Assembly: GCA_016218765.1 (NCBI GenBank)
Contig: JACRCZ010000020.1
Span: forward strand, 1 to 46,792
DNA from: Deltaproteobacteria bacterium
Lineage (GTDB): Bacteria > Myxococcota_A > Polyangia > DRWM01 > JAAZOP01
Length of the DNA stretch: 46,792 bases
Direction of reading: 5' to 3'
Below the pieces are notes generated by a model, which saw only the letters and a program-made list of their open reading frames with translations, had not been told where the DNA came from and made no database searches. Shown piece after piece: positions 31,442-41,200 of this stretch (within the stretch, counting starts at the first letter, position 1; every line of letters begins with the position of its first letter). The position numbers and the translations under genes were made by a program.

Positions 31442-32010
31442 CCCTCCGCCGACCAGGCGACGATCGTCGAGGGGGGACCGCCGGGCGAGCGTCCCGGAAC
31501 GACGAGGTCCGCCGCCTCCCGGAAGGACGGCGCGACGTCCGCGACGTCCGCGGGCGGCGGGCGGCCGCGCGGGTTGGCGCTGGTCGCGAAGAGCGGGCCC
31601 GCGAAGCGGCGCACGATCCGCGCGGCGGGACTCGGTCCCGGAACGCGCACCGCCACCGTCCCGTCGGGACCGACGATCCCCGCGGGCAGGCCCGGGAGCG
31701 CGGGCAGGAGCAGCGTGAGGGGCCCGGGCCAGAAGCGGCGGGCCAGCCGCAAGAGCGGCGCGGGAAAGGCGGCCGCGACCCGGGCCACGGCGCGGGACGA
31801 AGGAAGCAGCAGCGGGAAGGGCTCGCCCGCCGGGCGGTCCTTGAGCGCCGCGGCACGCCGCACGGTCTCGTCCCGGAGCGCGTCGCCCAGGAGGCCGACC
31901 AGGGTCTCGGTCGGGGCCAGCACGAGGCCGCCGCGACGCAGGAGGTCCGCGGCGCGGGCGGCGAGCGCCCCGCGCCGGCGATCAGCGCTTTCCGCCGCCG
32001 ATCCGGCCAT
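31381..32010 (-). CDS. tsaC: Threonylcarbamoyl-AMP synthase (YrdC/Sua5 family)
   Basis: The protein has 209 residues from ATG 32010, which overlaps the purE end by 29 bp. It has the YrdC-domain features: [15 protein letters not shown] near the start, LKDRP as the KxR motif, [22 protein letters not shown], and the [10 protein letters not shown]/TxxN motif. There is no C-terminal Sua5 domain, so the TsaC form is indicated. It makes the threonylcarbamoyl-adenylate needed for t6A37 in tRNAs decoding ANN. It ends the purD-purE-tsaC unit. A start further upstream within purE is possible but would be out of family alignment. The end overlaps the converging methyltransferase gene by 61 bp. Both neighbours modify position 37 of tRNA. 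Confidence 0.87.
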   Translation of the reverse strand: MAGSAAESADRRRGALAARAADLLRRGGLVLAPTETLVGLLGDALRDETVRRAAALKDRPAGEPFPLLLPSSRAVARVAAAFPAPLLRLARRFWPGPLTLLLPALPGLPAGIVGPDGTVAVRVPGPSPAARIVRRFAGPLFATSANPRGRPPPADVADVAPSFREAADLVVPGRSPGGPPSTIVAWSAEGYRVVRPGAIPAAELLAAGT

Positions 32011-32479
32011 CGCTCTCCTCGATCGCGCGGGCCATCGCTCGGCGGCCCTTGGCGAGGCGGGAGGACAGGGCGGGGTCGCCCAGCGCCAGGATCTGGACGG
32101 CGAGCAGGCCGGCGTTGCGCGCGGAGTCGATGCCGACCGTCGCCACGGGGACGCCGGGCGGCATCTGCACGCAGGCCAGCAGGGCATCGATGCCGAGCAG
32201 CGTGCCGGCGGCCAGCGGCAGCGCGACGACCGGCAGCGTCGTGTGCGCGGCGACCGTGCCGGGCAGCGCGGCGGCGAGCCCCGCGGCGGCGATGATCACG
32301 CCGAACCCGCGGTCGCGCGCCGTCATCGCCAGCTCCACCACCCGCTCCGGCGTGCGATGCGCCGACGCCACCCGCAGCTCGGTGTCGATGCCGTGCTGCG
32401 ACAGCACCGTCACCGCCGGCTCCACCTTCACCAGGTCCGTCTCGCTCCCGATCAACACCAGCACCCGGCGGCCCGCCAT
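31982..32479 (-). CDS. purE: AIR carboxylase-family protein (PurE-like), atypical active site
   Basis: The protein has 165 residues from ATG 32479. The overall pattern is class I Pur[27 protein letters not shown], and [17 protein letters not shown]. In E. coli PurE this enzyme converts N5-CAIR to CAIR in purine synthesis. Three sites differ: GSxSD is GSETD, the central GAGGAAHLPG is [11 protein letters not shown] (so the His is Ala), and the end of the fold is two residues shorter ([12 protein letters not shown]). The catalytic SAHR His is kept. It lies 18 bp from purD and overlaps tsaC, so a purine role is likely, but it may be a diverged AIR carboxylase. No purK is in the window. Confidence 0.85.
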   Translation of the reverse strand: MAGRRVLVLIGSETDLVKVEPAVTVLSQHGIDTELRVASAHRTPERVVELAMTARDRGFGVIIAAAGLAAALPGTVAAHTTLPVVALPLAAGTLLGIDALLACVQMPPGVPVATVGIDSARNAGLLAVQILALGDPALSSRLAKGRRAMARAIEESDGRIGGGKR

Positions 32480-32497
32480 GCTCGCCCTCCCGCGCGG

Positions 32498-33781
32498 TCA
32501 GCCCGCCGCGCGACCCAGCCCCCGATTCCCGATGTCCCGGCGGCAGAACGCGCCGTCCCAGCGCAGGAGGTCGACCGCCTCGTAGGCCCGCGCCCGCGCC
32601 GCACCCAGATCCGACCCGCGCGCCGTCACCCCCAGCACCCGGCCGCCCGCGACCACCGTCCCGCCCCGCGCGTCGCGCCTCGTCCCGGCGTGGAACACCA
32701 CCACGTCCGGCAGCGCCCCCGCCCGCTCCAAGCCCTCGATCACCGCCCCCTTGCCGTACTCGCCCGGATACCCGCGCTGCGCCATCACCACGCAGCACGT
32801 CGCCCCGGCGTGCCAGCGCAGCGGCCGCTCGTCCAGCGCGCCAAGCGCGACGCCCCGCAGCGCCGGCACCAGGTCGTCCTCCAGGTGCACCAGCAGCGGC
32901 TGCGTCTCCGGATCGCCGAAGCGCACGTTGAACTCCAGCACGAACGGCTCCCCGCCGACGATCATCAGCCCCACGTAGAGGCAGCCCGCGAACGGTGCGC
33001 CGTCCTTCGCCATCCCGGCGATCGAGGGGGCGACGACGCGGTCGAGCACCCGGCCGAACAGCGCGTCGCCCATCACGGGCGCGGGTACGTAGGCGCCCAT
33101 GCCGCCCGTGTTCGGCCCGGTGTCGCCGTCGCCGACCCGCTTGTGGTCCTGCGCCGCGCGGAGCGGCACGAACCGCCGTCCGTCGGTCAAGACCAGGAGC
33201 GAGGCCTCCTCGCCGGCCAGGCAGTCCTCGATGACGACGGTCGAGCCCGCGGCACCGAAGCGCCGCTCGATCATCATCTCCCGGATGGCCGCCTCGGCCT
33301 CGTCCCGGGCCGTGCAGACGGCCACCCCCTTGCCCGCGGCCAGGCCGTCGGCCTTGACCACGAGCGGCACGGGCCGGGTGCGGACGTGTTCGAGCGCCGC
33401 GGCGGGATCATCGAAGGCGCGGAACGGCGCGGTCGGGATGCCGTGGCGCTCGAGGAAGCGCTTGGAAAAGACCTTGCTGCCCTCGAGTTGCGCCGCCGCG
33501 GCCGTGGGCCCGAACGCCGAGAAACCCTCGGCGCGCAGCCGATCGACGGCCCCGGCCACCAGCGGCGCCTCGGGTCCGACGACGACCAGGTCCGGGCGAT
33601 GACGGCGCGCGGCGTCGAGGACGTCGTCGACGCTGTCCGCCGAGCCTTCGAGGTTCGTACCGAGCGCGGCGGTCCCGCCGTTGCCCGGCAGGCACAGGAC
33701 CTCGCGCACCAGGGGACTGCGGGCGATCTTCCACGCCAGCGCGTGCTCGCGCCCGCCCGAACCGACGATCAACACCCTCAC
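32498..33781 (-). CDS. purD: Phosphoribosylamine-glycine ligase
   Basis: The protein has 427 residues from GTG 33781; GGGAGGG lies about 7 nt upstream and [17 protein letters not shown] follows, so the start is well supported. ATP-grasp features are present: [35 protein letters not shown], and [14 protein letters not shown]. These are typical GAR synthetase motifs. It joins phosphoribosylamine and glycine with ATP, step two of purine synthesis. It is the first gene of the purD-purE-tsaC unit, with a promoter at 33814-33843. An open frame continues upstream to 34516 without meaning, because it overlaps the sigma-like gene in another frame. Confidence 0.96.
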   Translation of the reverse strand: MRVLIVGSGGREHALAWKIARSPLVREVLCLPGNGGTAALGTNLEGSADSVDDVLDAARRHRPDLVVVGPEAPLVAGAVDRLRAEGFSAFGPTAAAAQLEGSKVFSKRFLERHGIPTAPFRAFDDPAAALEHVRTRPVPLVVKADGLAAGKGVAVCTARDEAEAAIREMMIERRFGAAGSTVVIEDCLAGEEASLLVLTDGRRFVPLRAAQDHKRVGDGDTGPNTGGMGAYVPAPVMGDALFGRVLDRVVAPSIAGMAKDGAPFAGCLYVGLMIVGGEPFVLEFNVRFGDPETQPLLVHLEDDLVPALRGVALGALDERPLRWHAGATCCVVMAQRGYPGEYGKGAVIEGLERAGALPDVVVFHAGTRRDARGGTVVAGGRVLGVTARGSDLGAARARAYEAVDLLRWDGAFCRRDIGNRGLGRAAG

Positions 33782-33813
33782 GTCCGCCCTCCCGGCTTGC
33801 GCCGTTCGAGCAG

Positions 33814-33843
33814 ACCTTACAGGCCGTCCCCGTGCCGGGGCAA
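33814..33843 (-). promoter_or_regulatory. Candidate purD operon promoter
   Basis: On the minus strand TTGCCC (33843-33838), 18 bp, TAAGGT (33819-33814). The start site would lie about 26 nt before GTG 33781, leaving room for the GGAGG site. It lies in and next to the 3' end of the upstream gene. Confidence 0.5.
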
Positions 33844-33855
33844 GCCGCTTCTTCG

Positions 33856-34446
33856 CTACTCGTCGCCGGCCGCGACGTCGACCTCGGCCTCGGCCTCGTC
33901 GGGCTCCTCGGCCACCGGGCACGGCCGGCGGCGGCCGCCGGTGGCGCGGCGGCGGCCTTCGTGGAGGAGGTCGCGGAGACCGGCTTCCTCCAGGCGCTGC
34001 AGGCCGAGCGCCTCGAGCTGCCGGATGCGCTCGCGGGTGAGGTTCATGATGGCGCCGACCTCCTCGAGGGTGACGCCGCCGGGGCGTTCGGCGACGTCGA
34101 GGGCGCCGTTTTCGGCGAGCTCCCACACCTCGAGGTCGGGGAAGTTGAACTTGATGCCGCCGCGGGCGGAGACGTCGAGGTAGAGGTGGTGCTTGCAGCC
34201 GACGAAGGGGCACGGGCGCTCGGTGTGGAGGCACTCGGCCCGGGTGCGGGGGCGGTCGTAGTCCCGGACGGGGTAGAGCTGCGCCCCCAGCCGCAGCTCG
34301 TCCTTTCGCAACTGCTTGATGGCCCCGGTGCGTGCCCGCACCTGGCGCTTGCGCCGGCTGCGCCTGCCGGAGCCCGTCCCGGGCTCGGGAGCCGCCGGTC
34401 CCTCCGCCGCCAGTTCGACCTTCTCCGCCGCGTCGCTTCCGTCCAT
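33856..34446 (-). CDS. Sigma-70 region 4-like DNA-binding protein with a Cys/His cluster
   Basis: The protein has 196 residues; AAGGAGGAGG precedes ATG 34446. An N-terminal basic stretch ([12 protein letters not shown]) is followed by the Cys/His block [20 protein letters not shown] (C-x6-C-x4-C-x-H-H, about residues 72-92), which could hold a metal. Then comes a conserved beta segment ([18 protein letters not shown]) and the sigma region-4 helix-turn-helix [20 protein letters not shown] (about residues 125-144). The C-terminus is acidic. It lacks regions 1-3 and cannot act as a full sigma factor. I recall similar short proteins in other deltaproteobacterial genomes, usually left as sigma-like HTH proteins. 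It may tune transcription of its neighbours; that is inference. Confidence 0.8.
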   Translation of the reverse strand: MDGSDAAEKVELAAEGPAAPEPGTGSGRRSRRKRQVRARTGAIKQLRKDELRLGAQLYPVRDYDRPRTRAECLHTERPCPFVGCKHHLYLDVSARGGIKFNFPDLEVWELAENGALDVAERPGGVTLEEVGAIMNLTRERIRQLEALGLQRLEEAGLRDLLHEGRRRATGGRRRPCPVAEEPDEAEAEVDVAAGDE

Positions 34447-34564
34447 CGACCTCCTCCTTCCCGATCAACCTTCCCGGCCGCGGTGCCGTCCCGTGCGCGC
34501 CGACCGACCGGGCCACAACCCGAGCCGATGACCGTCTACCGAGTCGAACTCCCCCCGGAACCTC

Positions 34565-35113
34565 CTACACCGCCATCTGCGCCCGCAGGCGGCCGCGGGC
34601 GACGTCGGCCGCGACGCGTCGCAGGCCGGATTCCAGCGCGGCGACCGTGCCGCGCAGCTCGGCGACGTCCCGGGCGAGGATCTCGTCCGGGGTCTCGCGG
34701 AGCTGATCCTCGAGCGCGCCGAGGATGGTGGCGAGGCGCTCGCGCACCTCCTGCACGTCGTCCTCGCGCACGCGGAACAGGCCGCGGATCTCCTCGATCG
34801 TCCGGCCCTCGTCGAGCAGCCTCTTGACCTCGGCGAGGCGGCGGACGACGACGGTGGGGTAGATGCCCTGCGAGCCGCGGTGCTTGCCCTTTCGTCCCAC
34901 GCGGCGGCAGCGGGGGAGGAAGCCGAGCTGCACGTAGCGGCGGAAGGTCGCCTCGGAGAGGCGCACCCCGCACCCCTGGAAGAACGCCACGACCTGGGCC
35001 GACGTCACGCCGTTCGGCCAGCGCGCCTCCAGCGCCGCGAGCGTCCCTTCCGGGACGTCGCCATCCGCGCTGATCGTCGCATTGTCGTCCACTCTGGCGT
35101 TACCATCCATCAT
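34565..35113 (-). CDS. MerR-like helix-turn-helix regulator
   Basis: The protein has 182 residues from ATG 35113 (35110 also possible). Residues 35-110 fit a MerR-type winged [34 protein letters not shown], the wing [19 protein letters not shown], and [20 protein letters not shown] long helix (residues 120-175) follows, which in this family forms the dimer coiled coil. There is no obvious metal site after it, so the inducer is unknown. Its promoter has an A-tract and a consensus -35 and leaves a leader of about 4 nt. The sigma-like gene is 118 bp downstream on the same strand. It could regulate itself and the divergent gene at 35251. Confidence 0.8.
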   Translation of the reverse strand: MMDGNARVDDNATISADGDVPEGTLAALEARWPNGVTSAQVVAFFQGCGVRLSEATFRRYVQLGFLPRCRRVGRKGKHRGSQGIYPTVVVRRLAEVKRLLDEGRTIEEIRGLFRVREDDVQEVRERLATILGALEDQLRETPDEILARDVAELRGTVAALESGLRRVAADVARGRLRAQMAV

Positions 35114-35123
35114 GTGAGCGTGA

Positions 35124-35163
35124 AGCTAATCTATTGAATGGAACGCTGTCAAGCACTTTTTTT
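35124..35163 (-). promoter_or_regulatory. Strong promoter with A-tract for the MerR-like gene
   Basis: On the minus strand a run of seven A (35163-35157) precedes TTGACA (35152-35147). A 17-bp spacer leads to TTAGCT (35129-35124), or 18 bp to TAGCTT. The A-tract is placed as an UP element. The start site is about 4 nt before ATG 35113. Confidence 0.7.
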
Positions 35164-35250
35164 GTGGTGCTCCGCGGCGCAGGAATTCGGCCCGTGGGCG
35201 CGAAGAACGCGCGTCCCGCGCTATGCTCCCGCCGCAGGAGGTCGCGCACC

Positions 35251-35841
35251 GTGCCCCTCGCCTTCCGCTCCCGCTCCCACGGCATCGTCGCGTTCGGCTA
35301 CTTCAACATCCGCACCGATCTCCTGCTCCTCGATCACCTCTTCCTCTTCACCGATCGCTTCTGCCGCGGCGCCCTCGCCGTCCTCCTCCCCCCGCCCGGC
35401 TCCGGACCCTCCGCCGTCGTCGACGGCTGGCGCATCGATGACCCGCGCCGCCTGGGCAGCCTGGACGGCGCCATCTCCGGCCGCGACCTCCACGGGTTCC
35501 TCGGCGACACCTACCGCCGCTGGCCCTTCCCCGAGCGACGCGCCGACTTCCGCCAGGACCCCGACGGCGATCGCAACCGCCAGGAAACCGAGGCCCTCGT
35601 CCTGCGCTGGGGCACGCCGCTCGACATCCCCTTCGCCCGCGACCCCGCCGCCCGGTCCGTCACCCTCGGCGCCACCGTCTTCGACGACGACGAGTTCCTG
35701 CGCCTCGTCGCCTACGTCGACCGCGGCGGACTCCCCCGCTGGCGCGACGACCGGCACCCCGACGTCGTCGCCGAGATGATGCGAAACCTCCGCGACGCCG
35801 GCATCGTTCCCGAGCCGTTCGATCCTCGCCGGCAGGTGTGA
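35251..35841 (+). CDS. Conserved protein of unknown function
   Basis: The protein has 196 residues. GTG 35251 is preferred because AGGAGGT lies at 35236-35242. A hydrophobic, aromatic segment near the start (HGIVAFGYFNIRTDLLLL) is followed by DHLFLFTDRFC. The middle is rich in Arg and Asp (LHGFLGDTYRRWPFPERRAD), and the end has repeated acidic turns (DDDEFLRLVAYVDRGGLPRW). No signal peptide or membrane helix is evident. I do not recognise the family with certainty. It is divergent from the MerR-like regulator and shares its 137-bp upstream region, so regulation by it is possible. It converges with the kinase gene beyond the repeat at 35855-35920. Confidence 0.7.
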   Translation: MPLAFRSRSHGIVAFGYFNIRTDLLLLDHLFLFTDRFCRGALAVLLPPPGSGPSAVVDGWRIDDPRRLGSLDGAISGRDLHGFLGDTYRRWPFPERRADFRQDPDGDRNRQETEALVLRWGTPLDIPFARDPAARSVTLGATVFDDDEFLRLVAYVDRGGLPRWRDDRHPDVVAEMMRNLRDAGIVPEPFDPRRQV

Positions 35842-35854
35842 TCACCTTCCACTA

Positions 35855-35920
35855 CCGAACCGCGCCCTTCAGGGCGCGGCTGCGTCGGAAGGCAGCCGCG
35901 GGCTGAAGCCCGCGGTTCGG
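35855..35920. repeat. REP-like cruciform between convergent genes
   Basis: An outer stem (CCGAACCGCG at 35855, its complement at 35911) encloses two hairpins: CCGCGCCC-TTCA-GGGCGCGG (35860-35879) and CCGCGGGCT-GA-AGCCCGCGG (35896-35915). It sits between convergent stops and could end transcription both ways. The GCTGAAGCCCGCGG type of sequence is a common dispersed element in bacteria. Confidence 0.75.
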
Positions 35921-35966
35921 CTGGGCGGGTCTGCGCCGCGGGCGGCGTTGGCGCCGGGCCGGACCG

Positions 35967-38000
35967 CTAGGTTCCTCCCCCGTCGTCCACCCCCCGCAAC
36001 GCCCCACCCCGCTCGATCAGGTTCTCCGTCACCTGCGCCTCGCCCCCCGCAGGCACCTCGACCGTCCGCGAGAAATGACAGTCGTTGAGGTCGTTGTCGA
36101 TTCGCACGCGGTGCCGCCCCGCAGGGACCGTGAAGCGCCGCGCCAGCACCTCCTCCGGCTCCCCGTCGTCAATCCGCACCATCGCCCACGGCCGCACCGA
36201 CACCAGCAACGTCCCCTCCCCCGCCACACCCGATGCTCCTCCGTCCCGCGCCCCTGTTCCACCGGCCTCGGCCGCCGCCGGACGCGTTCCCCCGTCTCGG
36301 CCGCCCGACGCGCCTTCGTTCCGGCGTCCCGACGCCTCAACCTCCCCCGCTCCGCCGTCCGGAACCGACTCCTCGCCCGCGTCGGACACCACCGTCTCCG
36401 CCGACGCCTCCTCCCCCGCCTCGCTCGCCGTCCCCCCATCCCCGCCCGGCGCCCTTGCCACCTCCGCACTCGCATCCGCCGCGCGTGTTTCGACGCGCCG
36501 CGCGTCGCTCCCCGCCTCTTCCGCGCCCCCACCATCCCCCTCCCCTCGGCCGCTCGCTTCCCCTCCGCTCGACCGCCCGCCTTCCCCCGGCCGCTCGACC
36601 GCCCGCTTCCCCTCCCCTCGGCCGCTCGCTTCCCCTCCGCTCGACCGCTCGCCTTCCCCCGGCCGCTCGACCGCTCGCTCCCCCAACGCCAGCCACGCGA
36701 GCAGCGTCGCCACCAGCGCCGCCGCGGCGCCCACGGCCGCGATCCACCGCCGACGCCCCGCCGCCCTCCCCCGCCGCCGTGCGTTCGCGTCGGCCACCGC
36801 GGTCGACGCGTCCGGCGTCAGCTCGGTGCGGATCGGCGGCCTCCCGGTCCCCTCGCCCGCGCGCGTCGGCGTCCGCGTCGCCGTCGGGTCGAACGGGCTC
36901 GGGGTCGGGATGGTCTCCCCGAGCTCGCCGTCGGCGGCGAGCAGCGTCGGGTCGTGCGGCGACCGCTCGCCCGGCGGCACCAGCGCCTCGACGAACCGTG
37001 CGATCTCGGCCGTCCCCGCCGCCGCCGCCGCCTCGGCGATCCGCTCCGCCGCCTCGGCCGCGTCGGCCGGGCGGTCGTCCGGCAGCGCCGCGGTCATCGC
37101 CGCCACCACCGCCGCCAGCCGATCGCCGGCATCCGGTCGGACGTGCGCGAGCGGCGGCAGCTCCGGATGAAGCACCCAGCCCAGCCCCTCGGCGTCCGTC
37201 GCCGGGGGCGACCGCCGCACTCCGGCAAGCAGCTCGTGCAGGACCACTCCGACGCTGAACAGGTCGCCCCTCCGATCCGCCTTGCCGCTGGCGACGTACT
37301 CCGGCGCGATGTAGGCCAGCTTGCCCTTGAGCACCCCCGTCCGCGTGCGCTCGCCGAGCTGCGTGGCGCGCGCGATGCCGAAGTCGGCGACCTTCACCTC
37401 GCCGTTGCGCATGAGCAGGATGTTGTGCAGCGAGACGTCGCGGTGGACGAGGCCCATCGGCCGCCCGCCCAGCGTCCTCGTGTGGACGTGGTGCAACCCG
37501 TGCAACGCCTGCACGACCATGCCGCAGGCCACGGCGACCGGCACGGAACGGCCGCTCCGGACCGCCGCGTTGAACACCTGCCACAGGCTCGGGCCATCGA
37601 CCAGCTCCATCACCAGGAAGGGCGCGCCGTCGTGCAGGTCGAAGTCGAAGACCTGTACGACGTTCGCGTGCTGCAGCGTGGCGGCGATCCGCGCCTCGCG
37701 CTCGAACATGACGACCATCGCCGGGTCGTCGGCCGCGCCGGGCAGGATGCGCTTGAGACAGACTTCCTTGGCGAAGCCGCGGGGGCCGTCGAGGCACGCG
37801 CGGTAGACGACGGCCATTCCGCCGCGGCCGATCTCGGCCACGATCCGGTATCGCCCGACCCGCTCGGGCGGCGCGCCCTCGTCCGCGCCGCCGCCGGCCG
37901 CCTGGTCCGTCACGTCCGCGCTCCCGCCGGGTTCCTCGCCCGCCGCTCCCCGACCCGTATCCACCGGCGGCACGCACGATAGCAACCGCGTTTCTTCCAC
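35967..38000 (-). CDS. Transmembrane Ser/Thr protein kinase with PEGA-like domain
   Basis: The protein has 677 residues from GTG 38000. The kinase domain (about residues 50-320) has the Gly loop GRGGMAVVYRA, Lys83, HRD at 186-188 with N193, DFG at 206-208, and APE at 232-234. All catalytic residues are present, so it should be active. A membrane helix (WIAAVGAAAALVATLLAWLAL, about residues 416-436) separates the cytoplasmic kinase from an extracytoplasmic region. That region holds a low-complexity Glu/Gly/Arg stalk and a PEGA-like end (LLVSVRPWAMVRIDDGEPEE). Ligand is unknown. A promoter (TTGACG, 18 bp, TATCGT) overlaps the first codons, so GTG 37964 may be the real start. It is divergent from the DUF3857 operon. 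Confidence 0.9.
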   Translation of the reverse strand: MEETRLLSCVPPVDTGRGAAGEEPGGSADVTDQAAGGGADEGAPPERVGRYRIVAEIGRGGMAVVYRACLDGPRGFAKEVCLKRILPGAADDPAMVVMFEREARIAATLQHANVVQVFDFDLHDGAPFLVMELVDGPSLWQVFNAAVRSGRSVPVAVACGMVVQALHGLHHVHTRTLGGRPMGLVHRDVSLHNILLMRNGEVKVADFGIARATQLGERTRTGVLKGKLAYIAPEYVASGKADRRGDLFSVGVVLHELLAGVRRSPPATDAEGLGWVLHPELPPLAHVRPDAGDRLAAVVAAMTAALPDDRPADAAEAAERIAEAAAAAGTAEIARFVEALVPPGERSPHDPTLLAADGELGETIPTPSPFDPTATRTPTRAGEGTGRPPIRTELTPDASTAVADANARRRGRAAGRRRWIAAVGAAAALVATLLAWLALGERAVERPGEGERSSGGEASGRGEGKRAVERPGEGGRSSGGEASGRGEGDGGGAEEAGSDARRVETRAADASAEVARAPGGDGGTASEAGEEASAETVVSDAGEESVPDGGAGEVEASGRRNEGASGGRDGGTRPAAAEAGGTGARDGGASGVAGEGTLLVSVRPWAMVRIDDGEPEEVLARRFTVPAGRHRVRIDNDLNDCHFSRTVEVPAGGEAQVTENLIERGGALRGVDDGGGT
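36541..36684 (-). repeat. Two tandem 72-bp repeats in the kinase stalk
   Basis: Units at 36541-36612 and 36613-36684 are nearly identical. Each encodes 24 residues, RAVERPGEGxRSSGGEASGR plus four more. They lie just after the membrane helix, in frame. Confidence 0.85.
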
Positions 38001-38060
38001 GTCAACCGCCCTTCCCCGCCCTGGTACGTTGCGAAGGTGCGGGTCGCCTCCGTGGCCGGA

Positions 38061-38092
38061 ATCTGTGTTTATCTGTGTTCATCTGTGGTTTT
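38061..38092. repeat. Diverged third copy of the dispersed repeat
   Basis: ATCTGTGTTT, ATCTGTGTTC and ATCTGTGGTTTT echo the ATCGGTGTCC units of 12081 and 18852 in the same orientation. It lies in the 211-bp gap between the divergent kinase and DUF3857 genes. Confidence 0.75.
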
Positions 38093-38173
38093 CCCGTCCT
38101 GTCCGGACCCGGGTTCGTGCAAGCCACCTCCCCGCTCGCGGCGCCCCCTCCTTCGCGCAATTGCACGCCGCTG

Positions 38174-38203
38174 TTGCGGCCCGCGGAGGCGGTCCGATAG
38201 GAT
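38174..38203 (+). promoter_or_regulatory. Candidate promoter for the DUF3857 operon
   Basis: TTGCGG (38174-38179), 18 bp, TAGGAT (38198-38203). The start site would be about 2 nt before ATG 38212, giving a near-leaderless mRNA. No ribosome site precedes the ATG. Confidence 0.5.
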
Positions 38204-38211
38204 ACGCGCCC

Positions 38212-41200
38212 ATGAAGGCTCCCAGCACCCGGACCCGATGGGCGGCGCTTCTCGCCGCTCTGCTCGCCTGGCCGGCGACCGACGCGGCCACGGCCCAGAC
38301 CGGCGACTCGCCCGCCCCGCCCGGCACCACCGCCGCGCTCGTCGCCGAGGCCTGGCGACAGGCGGAGGCCGGGGCCGCCGGGCCCGCGGCCGTCGATGCC
38401 CTGCTCCGGCTCAACCGGCTCGACGACTCGATGTCGACCGGCGACCTCGAGCGCGGCCTGGACGCCGTCGCCCGGGTCCGCGGCCTCCACCCCTCGGCCG
38501 CCGTCCTGGTCGCCTACCTCCAGGCCAAGCTCGCGCGCCGCGTCTCCGGCCTGGCCGCATCGCAGCCCCTCTTCGCCGGGCAGGGCTTCCTGCAGCACTG
38601 GACGGTCGTCGGCCCGTTCGACAACGAGGGGCGCAAGGGCTTCGACACCGCCTACCCGCCCGAGGCGGAGCAGCTCGACGCCGCGATCCTCGAGCACACC
38701 TACGACGGCAAGGAGCGCCCCGTCTCGTGGCTCCCGGCGCGGACCCACGGAGCCCGCCTGTCGTTCGAGCGCTGGCTCTACCCGGTGGCCAACGGCTGCG
38801 CCTACGCCTACGCCGTCGTGCGCACCTCACGCGCGGCCGACGCCCGGGTGTGGGCCGGCGCCGACGGCGCACTCACGCTGTGGGTCGGCGGGCGCAAGGC
38901 GCTGGCCGAGGAGCGCTATTTCTCGGCCTTCCCCGACCGCGCGGCCGCGGACGTCGAGCTGCCGCGGGGCGAGACGCCGTTCCTGGTCAAGGTCTGCGGC
39001 GAGCGGGGCTCGCTGGGGTTCTACGTCCGCCTCACCGATCGCAAGGGCGCCCCGCTGCGCGGCGCCGAGTTCTCCGCGACGCTCGGCGACGGCGCCGAGC
39101 CCGCCGCGCTCGACGCCGACCCGACCCCGTGGGAGACCGCGTATCTCGAGCTGGCGCGGCTGGCGAACGAGGAGAGCGCGGCGCCCGAGGCGCGGCTGGT
39201 CGCGGGGCGCGTGCTCTACCTCTCCGGCACGGTCGATGCGACCGACAACGAGGCGCAGAAGCTGCTCGAGCGTGCGGCGCAGGACCTGCCGGCGGCGGAG
39301 ACCTTCTACTGGCTCATGGCGGCGAGCACCGACACCGTGAAGTCGGCGCGCGCGGCGGACGAGGTTGCGCTGCTGGCGGGCGGGCAGGCGTACCTGCTGG
39401 CCGAGGCGGCGGCGCGCCGGCTCAACACGCTCGGCCCGCGCGCCGCGGACCCCATCATCCGCCGCGCGCTGGCCGCCCCGGGCGGCGCCGACGACCCCAC
39501 CGTCGCGCTGGTCCGCGCCCTGGTGCTCCTGCGCCGCGGGCTGGCCGGCTCCTGCACCGCGCTGCTCGCGGACTGGCTCGAGACCCACCCCGCGCGGCCC
39601 TACCTCGTCGAGCAGCGCCAGGCCTGCCTGGAGGCCGAAGGCCGGTCGGAGGAGGCCCGCGCGCTGGACGACGAGATCGAGCGCGACGACCTCTCGGACG
39701 CCTCGGTCCCCCTGCGCCGCCTGCAGCTCCTGGCGGCGCGCGGCGAGACCGCGGACGCGCGGACGCTGGGCGCGGCCATCGTCGAGGCGTACCCGGACGA
39801 CCTGGGGACCCTCCAGCAGGTCGCGGCACAGCTCAAGGTCGCGGGCGCGGACGACGAGGCCCTGGCGCTGACCCGGCGGCTGGCCGAGGAGTGCCCGCAG
39901 CACCCGTCGCTGGTCCAGACCCTCGGCCGCATGCTGGAGGAGCTGGGCCGCCGCGACGAGGCGATCGAGCCCTACCGCCGGGCGCTCGAGCTGGAGCCGC
40001 AGAACCAGCCCCTGGCCCAGTACCTCGACTTCCTCGACGAGCGGCAGAGCCTCGAGGAGCGCTGGGCGGTGCCGTTCGACGAGCTTCGGGACCGCGTCGC
40101 GGCGGCCCGCGCCGCGCTGGCGGCGGCGGGTCCCGCGGAGCTGGCCGAGATGCGCAAGGGCCGCGACATCTTCCGCCAGGAGGTCGACCAGATCCACGCC
40201 AACGGGCTCTCCAGCCGCTTCGGCCAGTGGTTCACGCTCGTGCAGACCACCGACGGCGCCGAGCAGTACCGCTGGGCGCAGATCTCCTACACCCCGGGCG
40301 AGGAGGACTTCGAGCTGTTGCGGGCGATCGTGCACAAGCCGGACGGGCACACCGAGGACTACGAGACGCACTATCCGATGTCGTTCGGCGGCGGGTACTA
40401 CTTCTCGGACGCGGGGGCCGAGGCGATCGGCTTCCCGCGTCTGGGCGTGGGCGACGTGCTCGAGGTCCGCTTCCGCATCGATGGGCGGAGCCGCCAGAAC
40501 AAGTTCGGCGAGCACTTCAGCAACGAGATCGGGGTGCTGAACTCCGAGACCACCGACCGCTTCCGCTTCGCGCTCGTCGCCCCGGAGGACAAGCTGCTCT
40601 ACGTCCATCTCCCGGACGGCTTCACGTTCGCCGCCGACGAGACGCGCGAGAACGGCGAGACGGTACGCACGTACGAGGCGACGGACCTGCCGGGGATCCC
40701 GGACGAGCCGAACGCGCCGCCGTGGCCGGAGCTGGCGAGCGCGATCCAGGTCTCGACGTTCTCCGACTGGCACGCGCTGGCCCGATGGTGGTGGGGGCTG
40801 GTCAAGGACCAGCTCCAGCCCGACGAGACGATCCGCGACCGCGTGGCGGAAATCGTCGCCGGCACCACCGACACGGAGGAGATCGTCGCGCGCGTCTTCG
40901 ATTGGGTCATCCGCAACACCCGCTACGTCGCGCTCGAGTTCGGCATCCACGGGTGGAAGCCGTACCGGGCGCACGAGGTCGTCTCGCGCGGCTTCGGCGA
41001 CTGCAAGGACAAGGGCTCGCTCATCTACACCATGCTCGCCGCGGCCGGCATCGAGGCGCGGCTGGTGCTGCTGCGCACGCGCTACTATCGCGGCCGTCCG
41101 ATCAGCGAGTTTCCCAGCCTGGGGCAGTTCGACCACCTCATCACCTACGTCCCGGCGCTCGACCTCTTCGTCGACGGCACGGCCACGCTGTCGGCCTTCG

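Noticed and set aside
35157..35163. T-run considered as a terminator
   Set aside because: No stem precedes it on the plus strand. On the minus strand it is an A-tract just upstream of TTGACA and fits an UP element.
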